DNA from: Fen-183 sp036504335
Lineage (GTDB): Bacteria; Acidobacteriota; Thermoanaerobaculia; UBA5066
NCBI GenBank assembly: GCA_036504335.1
Contig: DASXVJ010000029.1
Coordinates: forward strand, 40,395-104,394
Direction: 5' to 3'
Length of the DNA stretch: 64,000 bases
Shown here: positions 1 to 7,912 of the stretch, one piece after another
Layout of the letters: every line of letters begins with the position of its first letter
How positions within the stretch are numbered: the first letter of the stretch is position 1
Notes under the pieces: model-generated
The model's database searches: none
The model's input: the letters and a program-made list of their open reading frames with translations, nothing else
Told to the model about the DNA's origin: nothing
Program-made: the position numbers and the translations under genes

Positions 1-1032
1 TGGCGCATCCCGTTCGTCATTTCGCTCGTGCTCCTCGCGATCTCCATCTACATCCGCCTGAAGCTCCAGGAATCGCCGATCTTCCAGCGCCTCAAGGCGC
101 AGGGGAAGCGTTCCAAGTCGCCCATCAAGGACAGCTTCTTCAAGTACCCGAACAACAAGTACGCGGCGCTCGCCCTCTTCGGCGCCACCGCGGGCCAGGG
201 CGTCGTCTGGTACACGGGCCAGTTCTACGCGCTTTTCTTCCTCACGATCACGCTGAAGATGGACTGGCAGACGGCCTACACCCTGATCGCGCTGTCCCTG
301 CTCATCGGGACGGGATTCTTCATCGTGTTCGGAGCGCTCTCGGACAAGATCGGCCGGCTGAAGATCATTCTCTTCGGCTGCCTGATCGCGGCCCTCACGT
401 ACATTCCTCTGTTCAAGGCCCTCACGCACTACGGGAACCCGTCCCTCGAGAAGTACCAGGATTCGGTCCCGGTCACGATCGCGGGGACGAACTGCCAGAT
501 GCACATCTTCGTGACGCCGTTCACGAAGTTCTCGCCGTGCGACAAGGCCCAGGACTTCATCGCGAAGCAGGGGCTGTCGTTCACGACGCTCCCGCCGCAG
601 GGTGACGACGTCGTCATCAAGATCGGAAGCATCGAGATCAAGGGCTACGACGAGGCGAAGCTCAAGGACGCCATGAAGACGACGGGCTATCCGAACCCGC
701 CGTTCAAGAAGGCCGAGATGAACTTCGGGATGGTCCTCCTCATCCTCTTCATCATGGTCATCTACGTGACCATGGTGTACGGGCCGATCGCGGCCTTCCT
801 CGTCGAGCTGTTCCCCGCGAACATCCGGTACACGTCGATGTCTCTCCCGTACCACATCGGCAACGGATGGTTCGGCGGAATGCTTCCCCTCATCGCCACG
901 GCGTGGGTCGCCGCGTCAGGCAACATCTACCAGGGCCTCTGGTACCCGATCATCGTCTCCGTCATCACGGTCGTCATCGGCGGCCTGTTCCTGCGCGAGA
1001 CGAAGGACGTCAAGATCCACGAAGAAGTCTGA
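1..1032 (+). CDS. MFS transporter, metabolite:H+ symporter (MHS) type, 5' end missing
   Basis: The frame is open from base 1, so the N-terminal half lies outside the window. The visible part starts WRIPF followed by a hydrophobic segment ending RLKLQESPIF, which is the typical end of transmembrane segment 6 in MHS-type symporters of the ProP/ShiA/KgtP kind. More membrane segments follow, with an MFS loop motif around GALSDKIGRLK and a last helix before the cytoplasmic tail. An insertion of about 85 residues (roughly bases 430-715) with two cysteines sits in a loop between two membrane segments and is not part of the basic MFS fold. The substrate cannot be read from the sequence; organic acids, amino acids or osmolytes are usual for the family. 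Confidence 0.85.
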   Translation, partial: WRIPFVISLVLLAISIYIRLKLQESPIFQRLKAQGKRSKSPIKDSFFKYPNNKYAALALFGATAGQGVVWYTGQFYALFFLTITLKMDWQTAYTLIALSLLIGTGFFIVFGALSDKIGRLKIILFGCLIAALTYIPLFKALTHYGNPSLEKYQDSVPVTIAGTNCQMHIFVTPFTKFSPCDKAQDFIAKQGLSFTTLPPQGDDVVIKIGSIEIKGYDEAKLKDAMKTTGYPNPPFKKAEMNFGMVLLILFIMVIYVTMVYGPIAAFLVELFPANIRYTSMSLPYHIGNGWFGGMLPLIATAWVAASGNIYQGLWYPIIVSVITVVIGGLFLRETKDVKIHEEV

Positions 1033-1070
1033 AGAGAGACAAAGCGAAAGAGTTTCTTAGAAAGTATTGC

Positions 1071-1101
1071 GGGCCGGGGGATTCTTCTCCCGGCCCTTTT
1101 T
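1071..1101 (+). terminator. Rho-independent terminator after the MFS transporter
   Basis: GGGCCGGG (1071-1078) pairs with CCCGGCCC (1089-1096) across a short loop and is followed by five T residues at 1097-1101. It begins immediately after the plus copy of the dispersed element. Confidence 0.85.
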
Positions 1102-1135
1102 CATTGCTGCGAGTACCAGGCTGGAATGCCCCCGG

Positions 1136-1141
1136 TACACT
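1136..1141 (+). promoter_or_regulatory. -10 box TACACT for nhaA
   Basis: TACACT lies 6 nt before the GTG start with no ribosome binding site between, so the transcript is predicted to start at or within a base of the GTG. No convincing -35 box is visible. Confidence 0.55.
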
Positions 1142-1147
1142 CGCCGC

Positions 1148-2350
1148 GTGCCCGCTGAAAGCACGATCCGCCCGTCAGCCTTTCTAAGGAATTTTCTTCG
1201 GTCCGAAGCTCTCTCTGGAATCCTCCTCCTCGCCGCCGCGGTCGCCGCGATCGCCCTCGCGAACTCGCCTCTCAAGGACGCGTACGCCCACGCCACGCAC
1301 CTTCCCCTCCGGTTCGGCGACGGTTCGTGGCGCGTGGACACGACGCTCCTCCATGCGACCAACGACGGGTTGATGGCCGTCTTCTTCCTCGTCGTCGGGC
1401 TCGAGATCAAGCGAGAGTTCCTGACGGGAGAGCTTGCCGGGAAGGGCGCCGCGATTCTCCCCGTGGCGGCCGCGTGCGGGGGAGCGGCCGTCCCCGCGGC
1501 GATCTACGCCGCGTTCAACGCCGGGACGCCCGCGGCGCACGGATGGGGCATCCCGATGGCGACGGACATCGCGTTCGCCGTGGGCGTCCTCGCGCTCCTC
1601 GGCCGGCACGTGGCGCCCGTGTTCAAGGTCTTCCTCACCGCCGTGGCGGTCGTCGACGACCTGATCGCGGTTCTCGTGATCGCCTTCTTCTACACGTCGG
1701 GGCTGAACCTCGGCGCGCTCGCCGTCGTGGCCGGCGCGTGCGCGGTCCTCTACGCGTTCAACCGGGCGGGCGTCCAGTCCCTCGCCCCGTACCTCCTCGT
1801 CGGAGCCGTCCTCTGGGCCGCCATGGCGCGGTCCGGCGTCCACGCGACGATCGCGGGCGTCCTGCTCGGCATGAGCGTTCCCGCGACGGGCGCGCAGACA
1901 TCGCCCCTCCGCCGGCTGGAGCACGCTCTCCACCCCTGGGTCGCGTGGGGGATCATGCCGGTCTTCGCCCTCGCGAACGCGGGCGTGACGGTGCCGGCGG
2001 GGCAGGTTGGAGCGATGCTCACGTCGCCGATCGCGCTCGGAATCGTCGTCGGGCTCTTCTTTGGAAAGCAGGTCGGGATTTTCGGGACGACGTTCCTGCT
2101 GGCACGGCTCGGCGTCGGCACGGTTCCCGCGGACGCCCGGGGACGGCGTTCTCTCTGGGGCGTCGCGCTGCTCGGCGGGATCGGGTTCACGATGTCGCTC
2201 TTCGTGAGCGGACTCGCGTTCCATGGAGAAGCGATGACGGACGTTTCCAAGGCCGCGATCCTCGCGGGCTCGTTGATGTCGGGTCTCGCCGGCGCGGCCG
2301 TTCTCGCGAGCGTCCCCGAGCCGGTGGCGGGAGACGCGGACGCCGGTTAG
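1148..2350 (+). CDS. nhaA: Na+/H+ antiporter NhaA
   Basis: Inner-membrane antiporter that exchanges Na+ for H+ in pH and salt homeostasis. The 400-residue product has the family's usual length. Visible signatures are FLRSEALSGILLL at the N-terminus, PMATDIAFAVG with one conserved Asp, and VAVVDDLIAV with the paired ion-binding aspartates. About twelve hydrophobic segments follow. The GTG at 1148 is chosen because the frame upstream, back to an ATG at 1067, codes through the preceding terminator, and because TACACT sits 6 nt before it. Residues 12-18 (FLRNFLR) are conserved in character but are coded by an inverted AT-rich copy of the dispersed element. Confidence 0.95.
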   Translation: MPAESTIRPSAFLRNFLRSEALSGILLLAAAVAAIALANSPLKDAYAHATHLPLRFGDGSWRVDTTLLHATNDGLMAVFFLVVGLEIKREFLTGELAGKGAAILPVAAACGGAAVPAAIYAAFNAGTPAAHGWGIPMATDIAFAVGVLALLGRHVAPVFKVFLTAVAVVDDLIAVLVIAFFYTSGLNLGALAVVAGACAVLYAFNRAGVQSLAPYLLVGAVLWAAMARSGVHATIAGVLLGMSVPATGAQTSPLRRLEHALHPWVAWGIMPVFALANAGVTVPAGQVGAMLTSPIALGIVVGLFFGKQVGIFGTTFLLARLGVGTVPADARGRRSLWGVALLGGIGFTMSLFVSGLAFHGEAMTDVSKAAILAGSLMSGLAGAAVLASVPEPVAGDADAG

Positions 2351-2353
2351 ACT
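2348..2353 (+). promoter_or_regulatory. -10-like box TAGACT before the bactofilin gene
   Basis: TAGACT shares its TAG with the nhaA stop codon and lies 12 nt before the ATG. A weak CGAGG sequence just before the ATG could be a ribosome binding site, so a leaderless start is less clear here. Confidence 0.3.
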
Positions 2354-2365
2354 CCTCGGTCGAGG

Positions 2366-2770
2366 ATGGCCATCTTCGGGAAAAGCTCGCAAGGCCCGGC
2401 ACCCGCGGGCCGCGTCGAGCCGGCGCGCGGGCCGTCCGTCATCGGGCCCCACACTCGAGTCCAGGGCGAGCTCCTCGGAGACGAGGACGTCCTGGTGGAA
2501 GGCCGCCTGGAGGGGCGCGTCCTCCTCGCGCGCGAGTTCCGCGTCGCCGCGGGCGCCGTCGTCGTCGCCGACGTGCACGCGGGCACCGTCGTGATCGCCG
2601 GTGAGGTCGTCGGCGACGTGAGCGCGACCGAGCGCGTCGAGATCCTGCCCTCCGGGTCCCTGGAAGGAAACATCCGCGCCCCCAAGGTCGCCGTCGGCGA
2701 CGGGGCGCGATTCAAGGGGAGCGTCGACATGAGCGCCGGGCCCCCTCCCGGCGGCGACGCCCCCAGCTGA
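2366..2770 (+). CDS. Bactofilin-family polymer-forming cytoskeletal protein
   Basis: The 134-residue product has a proline- and glycine-rich N-terminal tail, then a central run of short repeats of the form VLVEGRLEGRVLLA...VVVADVHAGTVVIAGEVVGDVSATERVEILPSG. These fit the right-handed beta-helix of bactofilins (DUF583), which polymerise into cytoskeletal filaments near the membrane. The gene lies between nhaA and an aldehyde dehydrogenase with no obvious functional link. Family assignment rests on the repeat pattern and length. Confidence 0.85.
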   Translation: MAIFGKSSQGPAPAGRVEPARGPSVIGPHTRVQGELLGDEDVLVEGRLEGRVLLAREFRVAAGAVVVADVHAGTVVIAGEVVGDVSATERVEILPSGSLEGNIRAPKVAVGDGARFKGSVDMSAGPPPGGDAPS

Positions 2771-2789
2771 CCGAAAGGAACCTCCGCAC

Positions 2790-4316
2790 ATGGCACCGTC
2801 CGCACCCGTTCACGGCAATTGGATCGCCGGCAAGCACGTTCCCGCCCGCTCGGGCCGAACCTTCGAGAACCGCAACCCCGCAGACGTGACCGACCTGATC
2901 GGCCGCTTCGCGGATTCCGACGAGCGCGACGTCAGGGACGCCGTCGATACGGCCGCGGAGGCCTACAGGAGCTGGCGCCTCGTCCCCGGCCCGCAGCGCG
3001 GCGAGATCCTCTATCGGCTCGGCGAGATCCTCCGCGACCGCAAGGAACAGTATTCGCGCGACATGACCCGCGAGATGGGCAAGGTCCTGAAGGAAGCCCG
3101 AGGCGACGTGCAGGAGGCCATCGACATGGCATTCCTCATGGGAGGCGAGGGCCGCCGCCTGCACGGACAGACGACGCCCTCGGAGCTCCCGAACAAGTTC
3201 GCGATGTCCGTGCGGGCCCCGATCGGCGTCTGCGCGTTCATCACGCCCTGGAACTTTCCGATGGCGATCCCGGCATGGAAGTCCACGGCGGCCCTCGTGT
3301 GCGGGAACACGGTCGTCGTGAAGCCCGCCACGGACACGCCGCTCTCCGTCGTGAACTTCGCGAAGGCGCTCGAGGACGCGGGCCTCCCGCCCGGCGTCTT
3401 CAACGTCGTGACGGGCTCGGGGTCGAAGGTCGGGAACCCGCTCCTCAAGGACCCGCGCGTGAAGGTCGTCTCGTTCACGGGCTCGACGTCCGTCGGGCGC
3501 TCGATCAACGAGGCCTGCGCGCCGTCGTTCAAGCACGTCCACCTCGAGATGGGCGGCAAGAACCCGATCATCGTGATGGACGACGCGAACCTCGAGCTCG
3601 CCGTCGACGGGGCGATCTGGGGCGCGTTCGGGACGAGCGGGCAGCGCTGCACCGCGTCCTCGCGCCTCCTCGTGCACCGCAAAGTCGTCAGGAAGTTCAC
3701 GGCGATGCTCGGCGAGCGCGCCGCCGCCCTGAGGGTCGGCAACGGGCTCGACGAGAAGAACGAGATGGGCCCGGCGATCAACGAGAGCCAGCTCGACACG
3801 GTCCTCGACTACATTTCGATCGGCAAGGACGAGGGCGCGAAGCTCGTCTCCGGCGGCAAGCGCCTCACGGGCAAGGGCCACGACAAGGGCTGGTTCGTCT
3901 CGCCCACGGTGTTCGGCGACGGCGACCGGAAGATGCGGATCGCGCGCGAGGAGATCTTCGGCGCCGTCACGGTCGTCGTGCCGATCTCGTCGCTCGAGGA
4001 GGCGATCGACATCTCCAACGAGTCGGAATACGGCCTCTCGTCGGCGATCTTCACCCAGGACATCAACAAGGCGTTCGTCGCGATGCGCGACCTGGAGGCC
4101 GGCATCTTCTACGTGAACCTGCCGACGATCGGCGCCGAGACGCACCTGCCGTTCGGCGGGACGAAGCAGACCGGCAACGGCCACCGCGAGGCGGGACTCG
4201 CCGCACTGGACGTCTTCAGCGAGTGGAAATCGATCTACGTCGACTACTCCGGGACGATCCAGAAGGCGCAGATCGACGTGCCGGCCGGCGAGACGTCCGC
4301 GAAGAAGAAGAGATAA
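2790..4316 (+). CDS. Aldehyde dehydrogenase family protein (NAD(P)+-dependent)
   Basis: The 508-residue product is a full-length ALDH. Visible motifs are TPWNFPMAIPAWK in the cofactor-binding region, FTGSTSVG, EMGGKNP with the general-base Glu, and GQRCTASSR with the catalytic Cys. The N-terminal pattern resembles the YcbD or ketoglutarate-semialdehyde dehydrogenase branch, but the aldehyde substrate cannot be fixed from sequence. AAAGGAA about 10 nt before the ATG is a plausible ribosome binding site. The Lys-rich C-terminal end (KKKR) runs into an AG-rich element just after the stop codon. Confidence 0.9.
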   Translation: MAPSAPVHGNWIAGKHVPARSGRTFENRNPADVTDLIGRFADSDERDVRDAVDTAAEAYRSWRLVPGPQRGEILYRLGEILRDRKEQYSRDMTREMGKVLKEARGDVQEAIDMAFLMGGEGRRLHGQTTPSELPNKFAMSVRAPIGVCAFITPWNFPMAIPAWKSTAALVCGNTVVVKPATDTPLSVVNFAKALEDAGLPPGVFNVVTGSGSKVGNPLLKDPRVKVVSFTGSTSVGRSINEACAPSFKHVHLEMGGKNPIIVMDDANLELAVDGAIWGAFGTSGQRCTASSRLLVHRKVVRKFTAMLGERAAALRVGNGLDEKNEMGPAINESQLDTVLDYISIGKDEGAKLVSGGKRLTGKGHDKGWFVSPTVFGDGDRKMRIAREEIFGAVTVVVPISSLEEAIDISNESEYGLSSAIFTQDINKAFVAMRDLEAGIFYVNLPTIGAETHLPFGGTKQTGNGHREAGLAALDVFSEWKSIYVDYSGTIQKAQIDVPAGETSAKKKR

Positions 4317-4349
4317 GAGAAGAAAAGACTTCTTAGAAGGTCAAGAGGG
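4317..4349 (+). repeat. Dispersed AG-rich element, single plus copy
   Basis: AGAAAAGACTTCTTAGAAGG followed by TCAAGAGGG. This is one of the closest matches to the core. It lies between the aldehyde dehydrogenase stop codon (4314-4316) and the terminator stem at 4351. No inverted partner was found nearby. Confidence 0.75.
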
Positions 4350-4350
4350 C

Positions 4351-4383
4351 GGCCGGTCGCGCGGAATCGCGGCCGGCCGTTTT
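4351..4383. terminator. Bidirectional terminator between convergent genes
   Basis: GGCCGGTCGCG (4351-4361) pairs with CGCGGCCGGCC (4368-4378) with one mismatch around a 6-nt loop, followed by GTTTT. It separates the plus-strand aldehyde dehydrogenase from the end of the minus-strand aminotransferase, and the T run overlaps that gene's stop codon. Confidence 0.8.
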
Positions 4384-5606
4384 CATTCGATGCCTCGTGC
4401 CTTTCGATAGGCCGGAAGCGCCTGCGCGAGGATCGCGACCGCCTCGCGGAGATCGTCCTCCTTGAGGACGTACGCGATCCGCACCTCGTCCTTTCCGAGG
4501 CCCTCGGTCACGTAGAACCCGCTCGCCGGCGCGACCATGACGGTCTTTCCGTCCCTCTGGAAGTCCGTGAGGAGCCAGGCCGCGAAGTCGTCGCTGTCTT
4601 TGATCGGGAGGCGCGCGACGAGGTAGAAGGCGCCCTCAGGTTTCCTGAGGAAGACGCCCGGAATGCCCGACAGGCCTGCGAAGAGCGTGTCGCGACGCGT
4701 CTGGTACTCGGTGACGACGCCCTTGTAGTACTCCGGGCCGAGCGCGGCGGCCGCCGGCGCGATGTACTGCGCGAGGCCGGGCGGGGAGAGCCGCCCCTGC
4801 GCCATCCGGTTCGTGGCGGCGGCAAGCTCCTCATTGCGCGTGACGAGAGCGCCGAGGCGGATCCCGCAGGCGGAGAACCGTTTCGACAGCGAGTCGACGA
4901 CCACGACCTCGTGCTCGAAGCCGGCCAGCGAGAGCGCGCTCTCGGACACGCGGCCGTCGTACAGGAACTCGCGGTAGACCTCGTCCGAGACGAAGAAGAG
5001 GCCGTGGTCGCGGCAGAACTCCGCCACGAGGCGGATCTCCTCTTTCGTGTAGACCGTCCCGGTCGGGTTGTTCGGGTTGCAGAGGAGAACGATCCGGGTC
5101 TTCGGCGTGAGCGCCTTTTCCCATTCGGCGCGGCCGGGAAGGTGAAAGCCGTCCTCGCCGCGCGTCACGATGGGCTTGAGCGTGAGGCCCGCCATCGCCG
5201 CGAACGAGCGGTAGTTCGTGTAGAGCGGCTCGACGGTGAGGATCTCGCCGCCGGGATCCGAGCACGCCATGAACGCGAAGAGCAGGGCCTCGCTGCCTCC
5301 GGTCGTCGCGAGGATCTGGGACGGCTCGAGCGAGACGCCCAGCCGTCCGTAGTACGTCTTCAGGAAGTCGAGGTACTCGGGCGTGCCGTTCGACGGCGAG
5401 TACGCGTAGACCTTGTCCTTCAGCTCGGCGAGGCGGCGCCGCATCGGCTCGGGCGTCTCGAGGTCCGGCTGCCCGATGTTCAGGTGCAGGACCTTCACGC
5501 CGCGGGCCCGGGCGGCGTTCGCGAGCGGCATCAGCTTGCGGATGGGGGATGCGGGCATGGCGAGGCCGCGTGCGGAGACGTGCGCGGCCGTGCGTGTCGT
5601 GCTCAT
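4383..5606 (-). CDS. PLP-dependent aminotransferase, class I/II (aspartate aminotransferase-like)
   Basis: The 407-residue product is a fold-type I aminotransferase. It shows LNIGQPDLETPEPM near the N-terminus, GGSEALLFAF in the PLP-phosphate region, CNPNNPTGTVY, SDEVYREFLYDG, and VDSLSKRFSACGIRLG with the PLP lysine. It probably transfers amino groups between an amino acid and 2-oxoglutarate; the amino-acid specificity is open. It is the last gene of the minus-strand ileS-lspA-lgt-rluD run, starting 4 nt after the rluD stop. An internal Met at codon 17 is an alternative start. Confidence 0.88.
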   Translation of the reverse strand: MSTTRTAAHVSARGLAMPASPIRKLMPLANAARARGVKVLHLNIGQPDLETPEPMRRRLAELKDKVYAYSPSNGTPEYLDFLKTYYGRLGVSLEPSQILATTGGSEALLFAFMACSDPGGEILTVEPLYTNYRSFAAMAGLTLKPIVTRGEDGFHLPGRAEWEKALTPKTRIVLLCNPNNPTGTVYTKEEIRLVAEFCRDHGLFFVSDEVYREFLYDGRVSESALSLAGFEHEVVVVDSLSKRFSACGIRLGALVTRNEELAAATNRMAQGRLSPPGLAQYIAPAAAALGPEYYKGVVTEYQTRRDTLFAGLSGIPGVFLRKPEGAFYLVARLPIKDSDDFAAWLLTDFQRDGKTVMVAPASGFYVTEGLGKDEVRIAYVLKEDDLREAVAILAQALPAYRKARGIE

Positions 5607-5610
5607 GCGC

Positions 5611-6618
5611 TCAGCGTAGCAAAGAGCCTGGATCGGAGATTCCGGCAGCCGAAAGCAGGCCGACCATGTCCGGCGGGACCGGCGCCGTGAACGTCATGGG
5701 CTCGCCCGAGACGGGGTGCCGGATCCCGAGCCGCCACGCATGCAGCGCCTGCCGCGGGAACGCCTTGCAGGCCTCTTGGAGCGCCTCGTCCTTCAGGCCC
5801 TTCCAGCGCGGCGAGCCGTAGACGGCGTCGCCCACGATCGGCAGGTTCAGCGCCTTGAGGTGGACGCGGATCTGGTGCGTGCGGCCCGTGACGAGGCGGC
5901 ATTTCAGGAGAGAGAGGCCGGAGAGGGGACCGGAAGATTCGGAGAGGATTTCATAGAAGGTTGAAGAAGCGCGGCCTTCGCTCTTCGACGTCGTCATGCG
6001 CTTTCGGTCACGTGGGTCGCGCAAGATTCCGAGATCGATCTTTCCCTTGGTGACGGCGGGTCGCCCATAGACGACCGCCAGATATTCCTTTTCCAGGAAT
6101 CTCTCTTTCATGGCTTTCCCAAGGACCGACATCGCACGCTCCGTCTTCGCAATGATCAGCACCCCCGACGTGTCCTTGTCGAGACGGTGGACGAGGCCGG
6201 GGCGGTCCGCGGGGCCCGCCCAGTCCTTCGAGCGGTGAAGGAGCGCGTTCACGAGCGTCCCCTGGCGGTGGCCGACGGCGGGATGGACGACGAGACCGGC
6301 GGGCTTGTTCAGGACGAGGATTGCGGAGTCTTCGAAGATGATGGAGAGGGGAATGTCCTCGGCGATGAGGGACGCCCTGGGCGGGGGAGGAGGCGGGAGG
6401 ACGATTTCGATGACGTCCCCCTTCTTCACTTTCTCAGACGTCTTCTTCGGTCTCCGCCCCGCGATCGAAACCCATCCTCCTTCGATCCACTCCTGGATCT
6501 TCGTGCGCGAAGCCTCGGGCAGGTCCGTCAGATGGCGCAGAAGCACGTGGTCGAGCCGCTCGCCGACATCGCCGCGGTCCGCGCGGATGGCCCGGGCCGG
6601 CCGCGGCGCGTCGCTCAC
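5611..6618 (-). CDS. rluD: RluA-family 23S rRNA pseudouridine synthase (RluD-like)
   Basis: Converts specific uridines of 23S rRNA to pseudouridine. The product has 335 residues: an N-terminal S4-like RNA-binding domain (RLDHVLLRHL...GGWVSIAG), a short proline run, then the catalytic domain with VLNKPAGLVVHPAVGH and RPGLVHRLDKDTSGVLIIAK, whose RLD Asp is the catalytic residue, and VTGRTHQIRVH. The GTG start at 6618 overlaps the lgt stop by 4 nt (GTGA), so translation is probably coupled. Three copies of the dispersed element lie inside the gene, coding for parts such as KKTSEKVKKGD, KERFLEKEY and STFYEILSES. Confidence 0.9.
   Translation of the reverse strand: MSDAPRPARAIRADRGDVGERLDHVLLRHLTDLPEASRTKIQEWIEGGWVSIAGRRPKKTSEKVKKGDVIEIVLPPPPPPRASLIAEDIPLSIIFEDSAILVLNKPAGLVVHPAVGHRQGTLVNALLHRSKDWAGPADRPGLVHRLDKDTSGVLIIAKTERAMSVLGKAMKERFLEKEYLAVVYGRPAVTKGKIDLGILRDPRDRKRMTTSKSEGRASSTFYEILSESSGPLSGLSLLKCRLVTGRTHQIRVHLKALNLPIVGDAVYGSPRWKGLKDEALQEACKAFPRQALHAWRLGIRHPVSGEPMTFTAPVPPDMVGLLSAAGISDPGSLLR
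5928..6109. repeat. Dispersed AG-rich element, convergent pair 2 (inside rluD)
   Basis: The plus copy at 5928-5969 includes GACCGGAAGATTC and then GGATTTCATAGAAGGTTGAA. The inverted copy at 6085-6109 reads TTCCTTTTCCAGGAATCTCT. The arms are about 115 bp apart. The sequence between them codes for conserved pseudouridine synthase. Confidence 0.55.
6417..6452 (-). repeat. Dispersed AG-rich element, single inverted copy in rluD
   Basis: On the minus strand it begins GACCGAAGAAGACGTCTGAG and continues AAAGTGAAGAAGGGGG. This matches the copy at 50672-50717 over nearly its whole length. It codes for RPKKTSEKVKKGD at the linker between the S4 and catalytic domains. Confidence 0.7.
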
Positions 6619-7397
6619 GCCGGCTTCGGGGCGGGCGGAATCCGGCGGCGCAGCGCGTAGATCGCGAGCCCGGCGAGGACGCCGCAGAGCGCGATGAATT
6701 GCGAGGTCGACATCACGCCCAGGACCTCGCCGCGGGGATCGCCCCGGAAGAACTCGATCGTGCCGCGCAGGAGCGCGTACCCGAAGACGTACCGGGCGAA
6801 CGTCTCGCCCGAGAACGCTCGCCGCTCGAAGCGGACGAGAAGCACGCAGAGGAGGAGCGTGCCGAGGATCTCGTAGACCTGTGTCGGGTGGAGGGGGATT
6901 CCGAGCGGGACGCCGACGTTCTCGTGGGCGACGGGGCTCGTGAACGTGACGGCCCACGGGAGGGAGCATTCCCGGCCCCAGCAGCAGCCCGCAAGGAAGC
7001 AACCGACGCGGCCGAACGCCTGCCCGAGGGCGACCGACGGCGCCGCGGCGTCCGCAAACATCCAGAACGAGATCCTCCGGCGCCGAAGCAGGATCGCGGT
7101 CGCGAGAACCGCGCCGATGAGGCCGCCGTAGAAGACGCCGCCGGCGCGCGCGAGCGACGCGAAGTCGCTCCACGAACGGACGTAGGACGGCCACTCGACG
7201 ATCACGAGGAGGAGCTTCGCGCCGACGAGACCCGACAGCAGCAGCCAGACGCCGATGTCCGACGCCGTGTCGGCTTCGATGCCGAACGACGGGGCCCGAC
7301 GGCGCAGGAGCCACAGCCCGGCGACGAAGGCCACGGCCATCATGAAACCGTAGCTCGGGAGCGCGAACGAGCCGATTCGGAAGAGCTCGGGATGCAT
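6615..7397 (-). CDS. lgt: Prolipoprotein diacylglyceryl transferase
   Basis: Inner-membrane enzyme that attaches diacylglycerol to the lipobox cysteine of prolipoproteins. The 260-residue product starts MHPELFRIGSFALPSYGFM, as usual for Lgt, and has about seven membrane segments. Conserved stretches include GGVFYGGLIGA, ALGQAFGRVGCFLAGCCWG and HPTQVYE. The ATG at 7397 is chosen because the frame upstream only shadows lspA. It starts just after lspA, so the two lipoprotein maturation enzymes are cotranscribed. Confidence 0.93.
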   Translation of the reverse strand: MHPELFRIGSFALPSYGFMMAVAFVAGLWLLRRRAPSFGIEADTASDIGVWLLLSGLVGAKLLLVIVEWPSYVRSWSDFASLARAGGVFYGGLIGAVLATAILLRRRRISFWMFADAAAPSVALGQAFGRVGCFLAGCCWGRECSLPWAVTFTSPVAHENVGVPLGIPLHPTQVYEILGTLLLCVLLVRFERRAFSGETFARYVFGYALLRGTIEFFRGDPRGEVLGVMSTSQFIALCGVLAGLAIYALRRRIPPAPKPA

Positions 7398-7402
7398 TCG
7401 GG

Positions 7403-7903
7403 TCAGGTCCTCGCGGCCTTGCGGGCCGCCTCGGGCTCGGGGCGGCGCCAGACATCCCACGCCAGCAGGACGACACCCACGGAAATGGCGCTGTCGGCGA
7501 CGTTGAACGACGGCCACTCCCAGCGGCCGACGTAGAAGCGCAGGAAGTCGGTGACGGCCGAGAAGCGGACGCGGTCGATGAGGTTGCCGACGGCTCCGCC
7601 CATGATCAGGCCGAGCGCGCCCTGGAGAAGCCGGTGCTCCGGCGGCGTCGTCAGCGACCAGGCAAGAACGCCCGCAAAGACCGCAAGGGCGAGCAGCGTG
7701 ACGAGAAGCGGACGCGCCGAGCCCGCCGCCGCGAGGACGCCGAACGCGGCGCCCGTGTTCTGGAGGTGTGTGAGGTCGAAGAAGCCCCGGATCACGGGAA
7801 TCGTCTTGTAGAGCGGAATCATCGCGACGACGAGCGCCTTCGTGGCCTGGTCGAGGACGACGACGCCCAGCGCGAGAAGAAGATACGGGAGGCGCCGCGT
7901 CAC
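7403..7903 (-). CDS. lspA: Lipoprotein signal peptidase (signal peptidase II)
   Basis: Aspartic membrane peptidase that removes the signal peptide from diacylated prolipoproteins. The 166-residue product has four hydrophobic segments, LDQATKALV near the N-terminus, LTHLQNTGAAFG, and the two catalytic aspartates in GNLIDRVRF and FNVADSAISVG. It lies between ileS (9 nt gap) and lgt (5 nt gap); ileS-lspA is a common bacterial arrangement. Confidence 0.95.
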   Translation of the reverse strand: MTRRLPYLLLALGVVVLDQATKALVVAMIPLYKTIPVIRGFFDLTHLQNTGAAFGVLAAAGSARPLLVTLLALAVFAGVLAWSLTTPPEHRLLQGALGLIMGGAVGNLIDRVRFSAVTDFLRFYVGRWEWPSFNVADSAISVGVVLLAWDVWRRPEPEAARKAART

Positions 7904-7912
7904 CGGGAGATT

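Larger units (their letters stand above)
1033..1204. repeat. Dispersed AG-rich element, convergent pair 1
   Basis: The plus copy at 1033-1070 has the core TTTCTTAGAAAGT at 1053-1065, directly after the transporter stop codon. The inverted copy at 1179-1204 begins CCTTTCTAAGGAATTTTC and codes for FLRNFLR at the start of NhaA. The arms are about 110 bp apart. Read on the minus strand, the right arm starts GACCGAAGAAAATT, like the fullest copies elsewhere in the window. Confidence 0.7.

Noticed and set aside
1067..1147. Longer N-terminus for NhaA starting at the ATG at 1067
   Set aside because: It would translate the terminator of the preceding gene, lacks a ribosome binding site, and adds residues foreign to NhaA.
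1184..2791. Long minus-strand reading frames across nhaA and other plus-strand genes
   Set aside because: Arg/Glu/Asp-rich translations without domains, typical of G+C-rich shadow frames.
5611..7476. A 621-residue protein from one open frame covering rluD and upstream
   Set aside because: The N-terminal half is a shadow of lgt; the GTG at 6618 overlapping the lgt stop gives a normal RluD.
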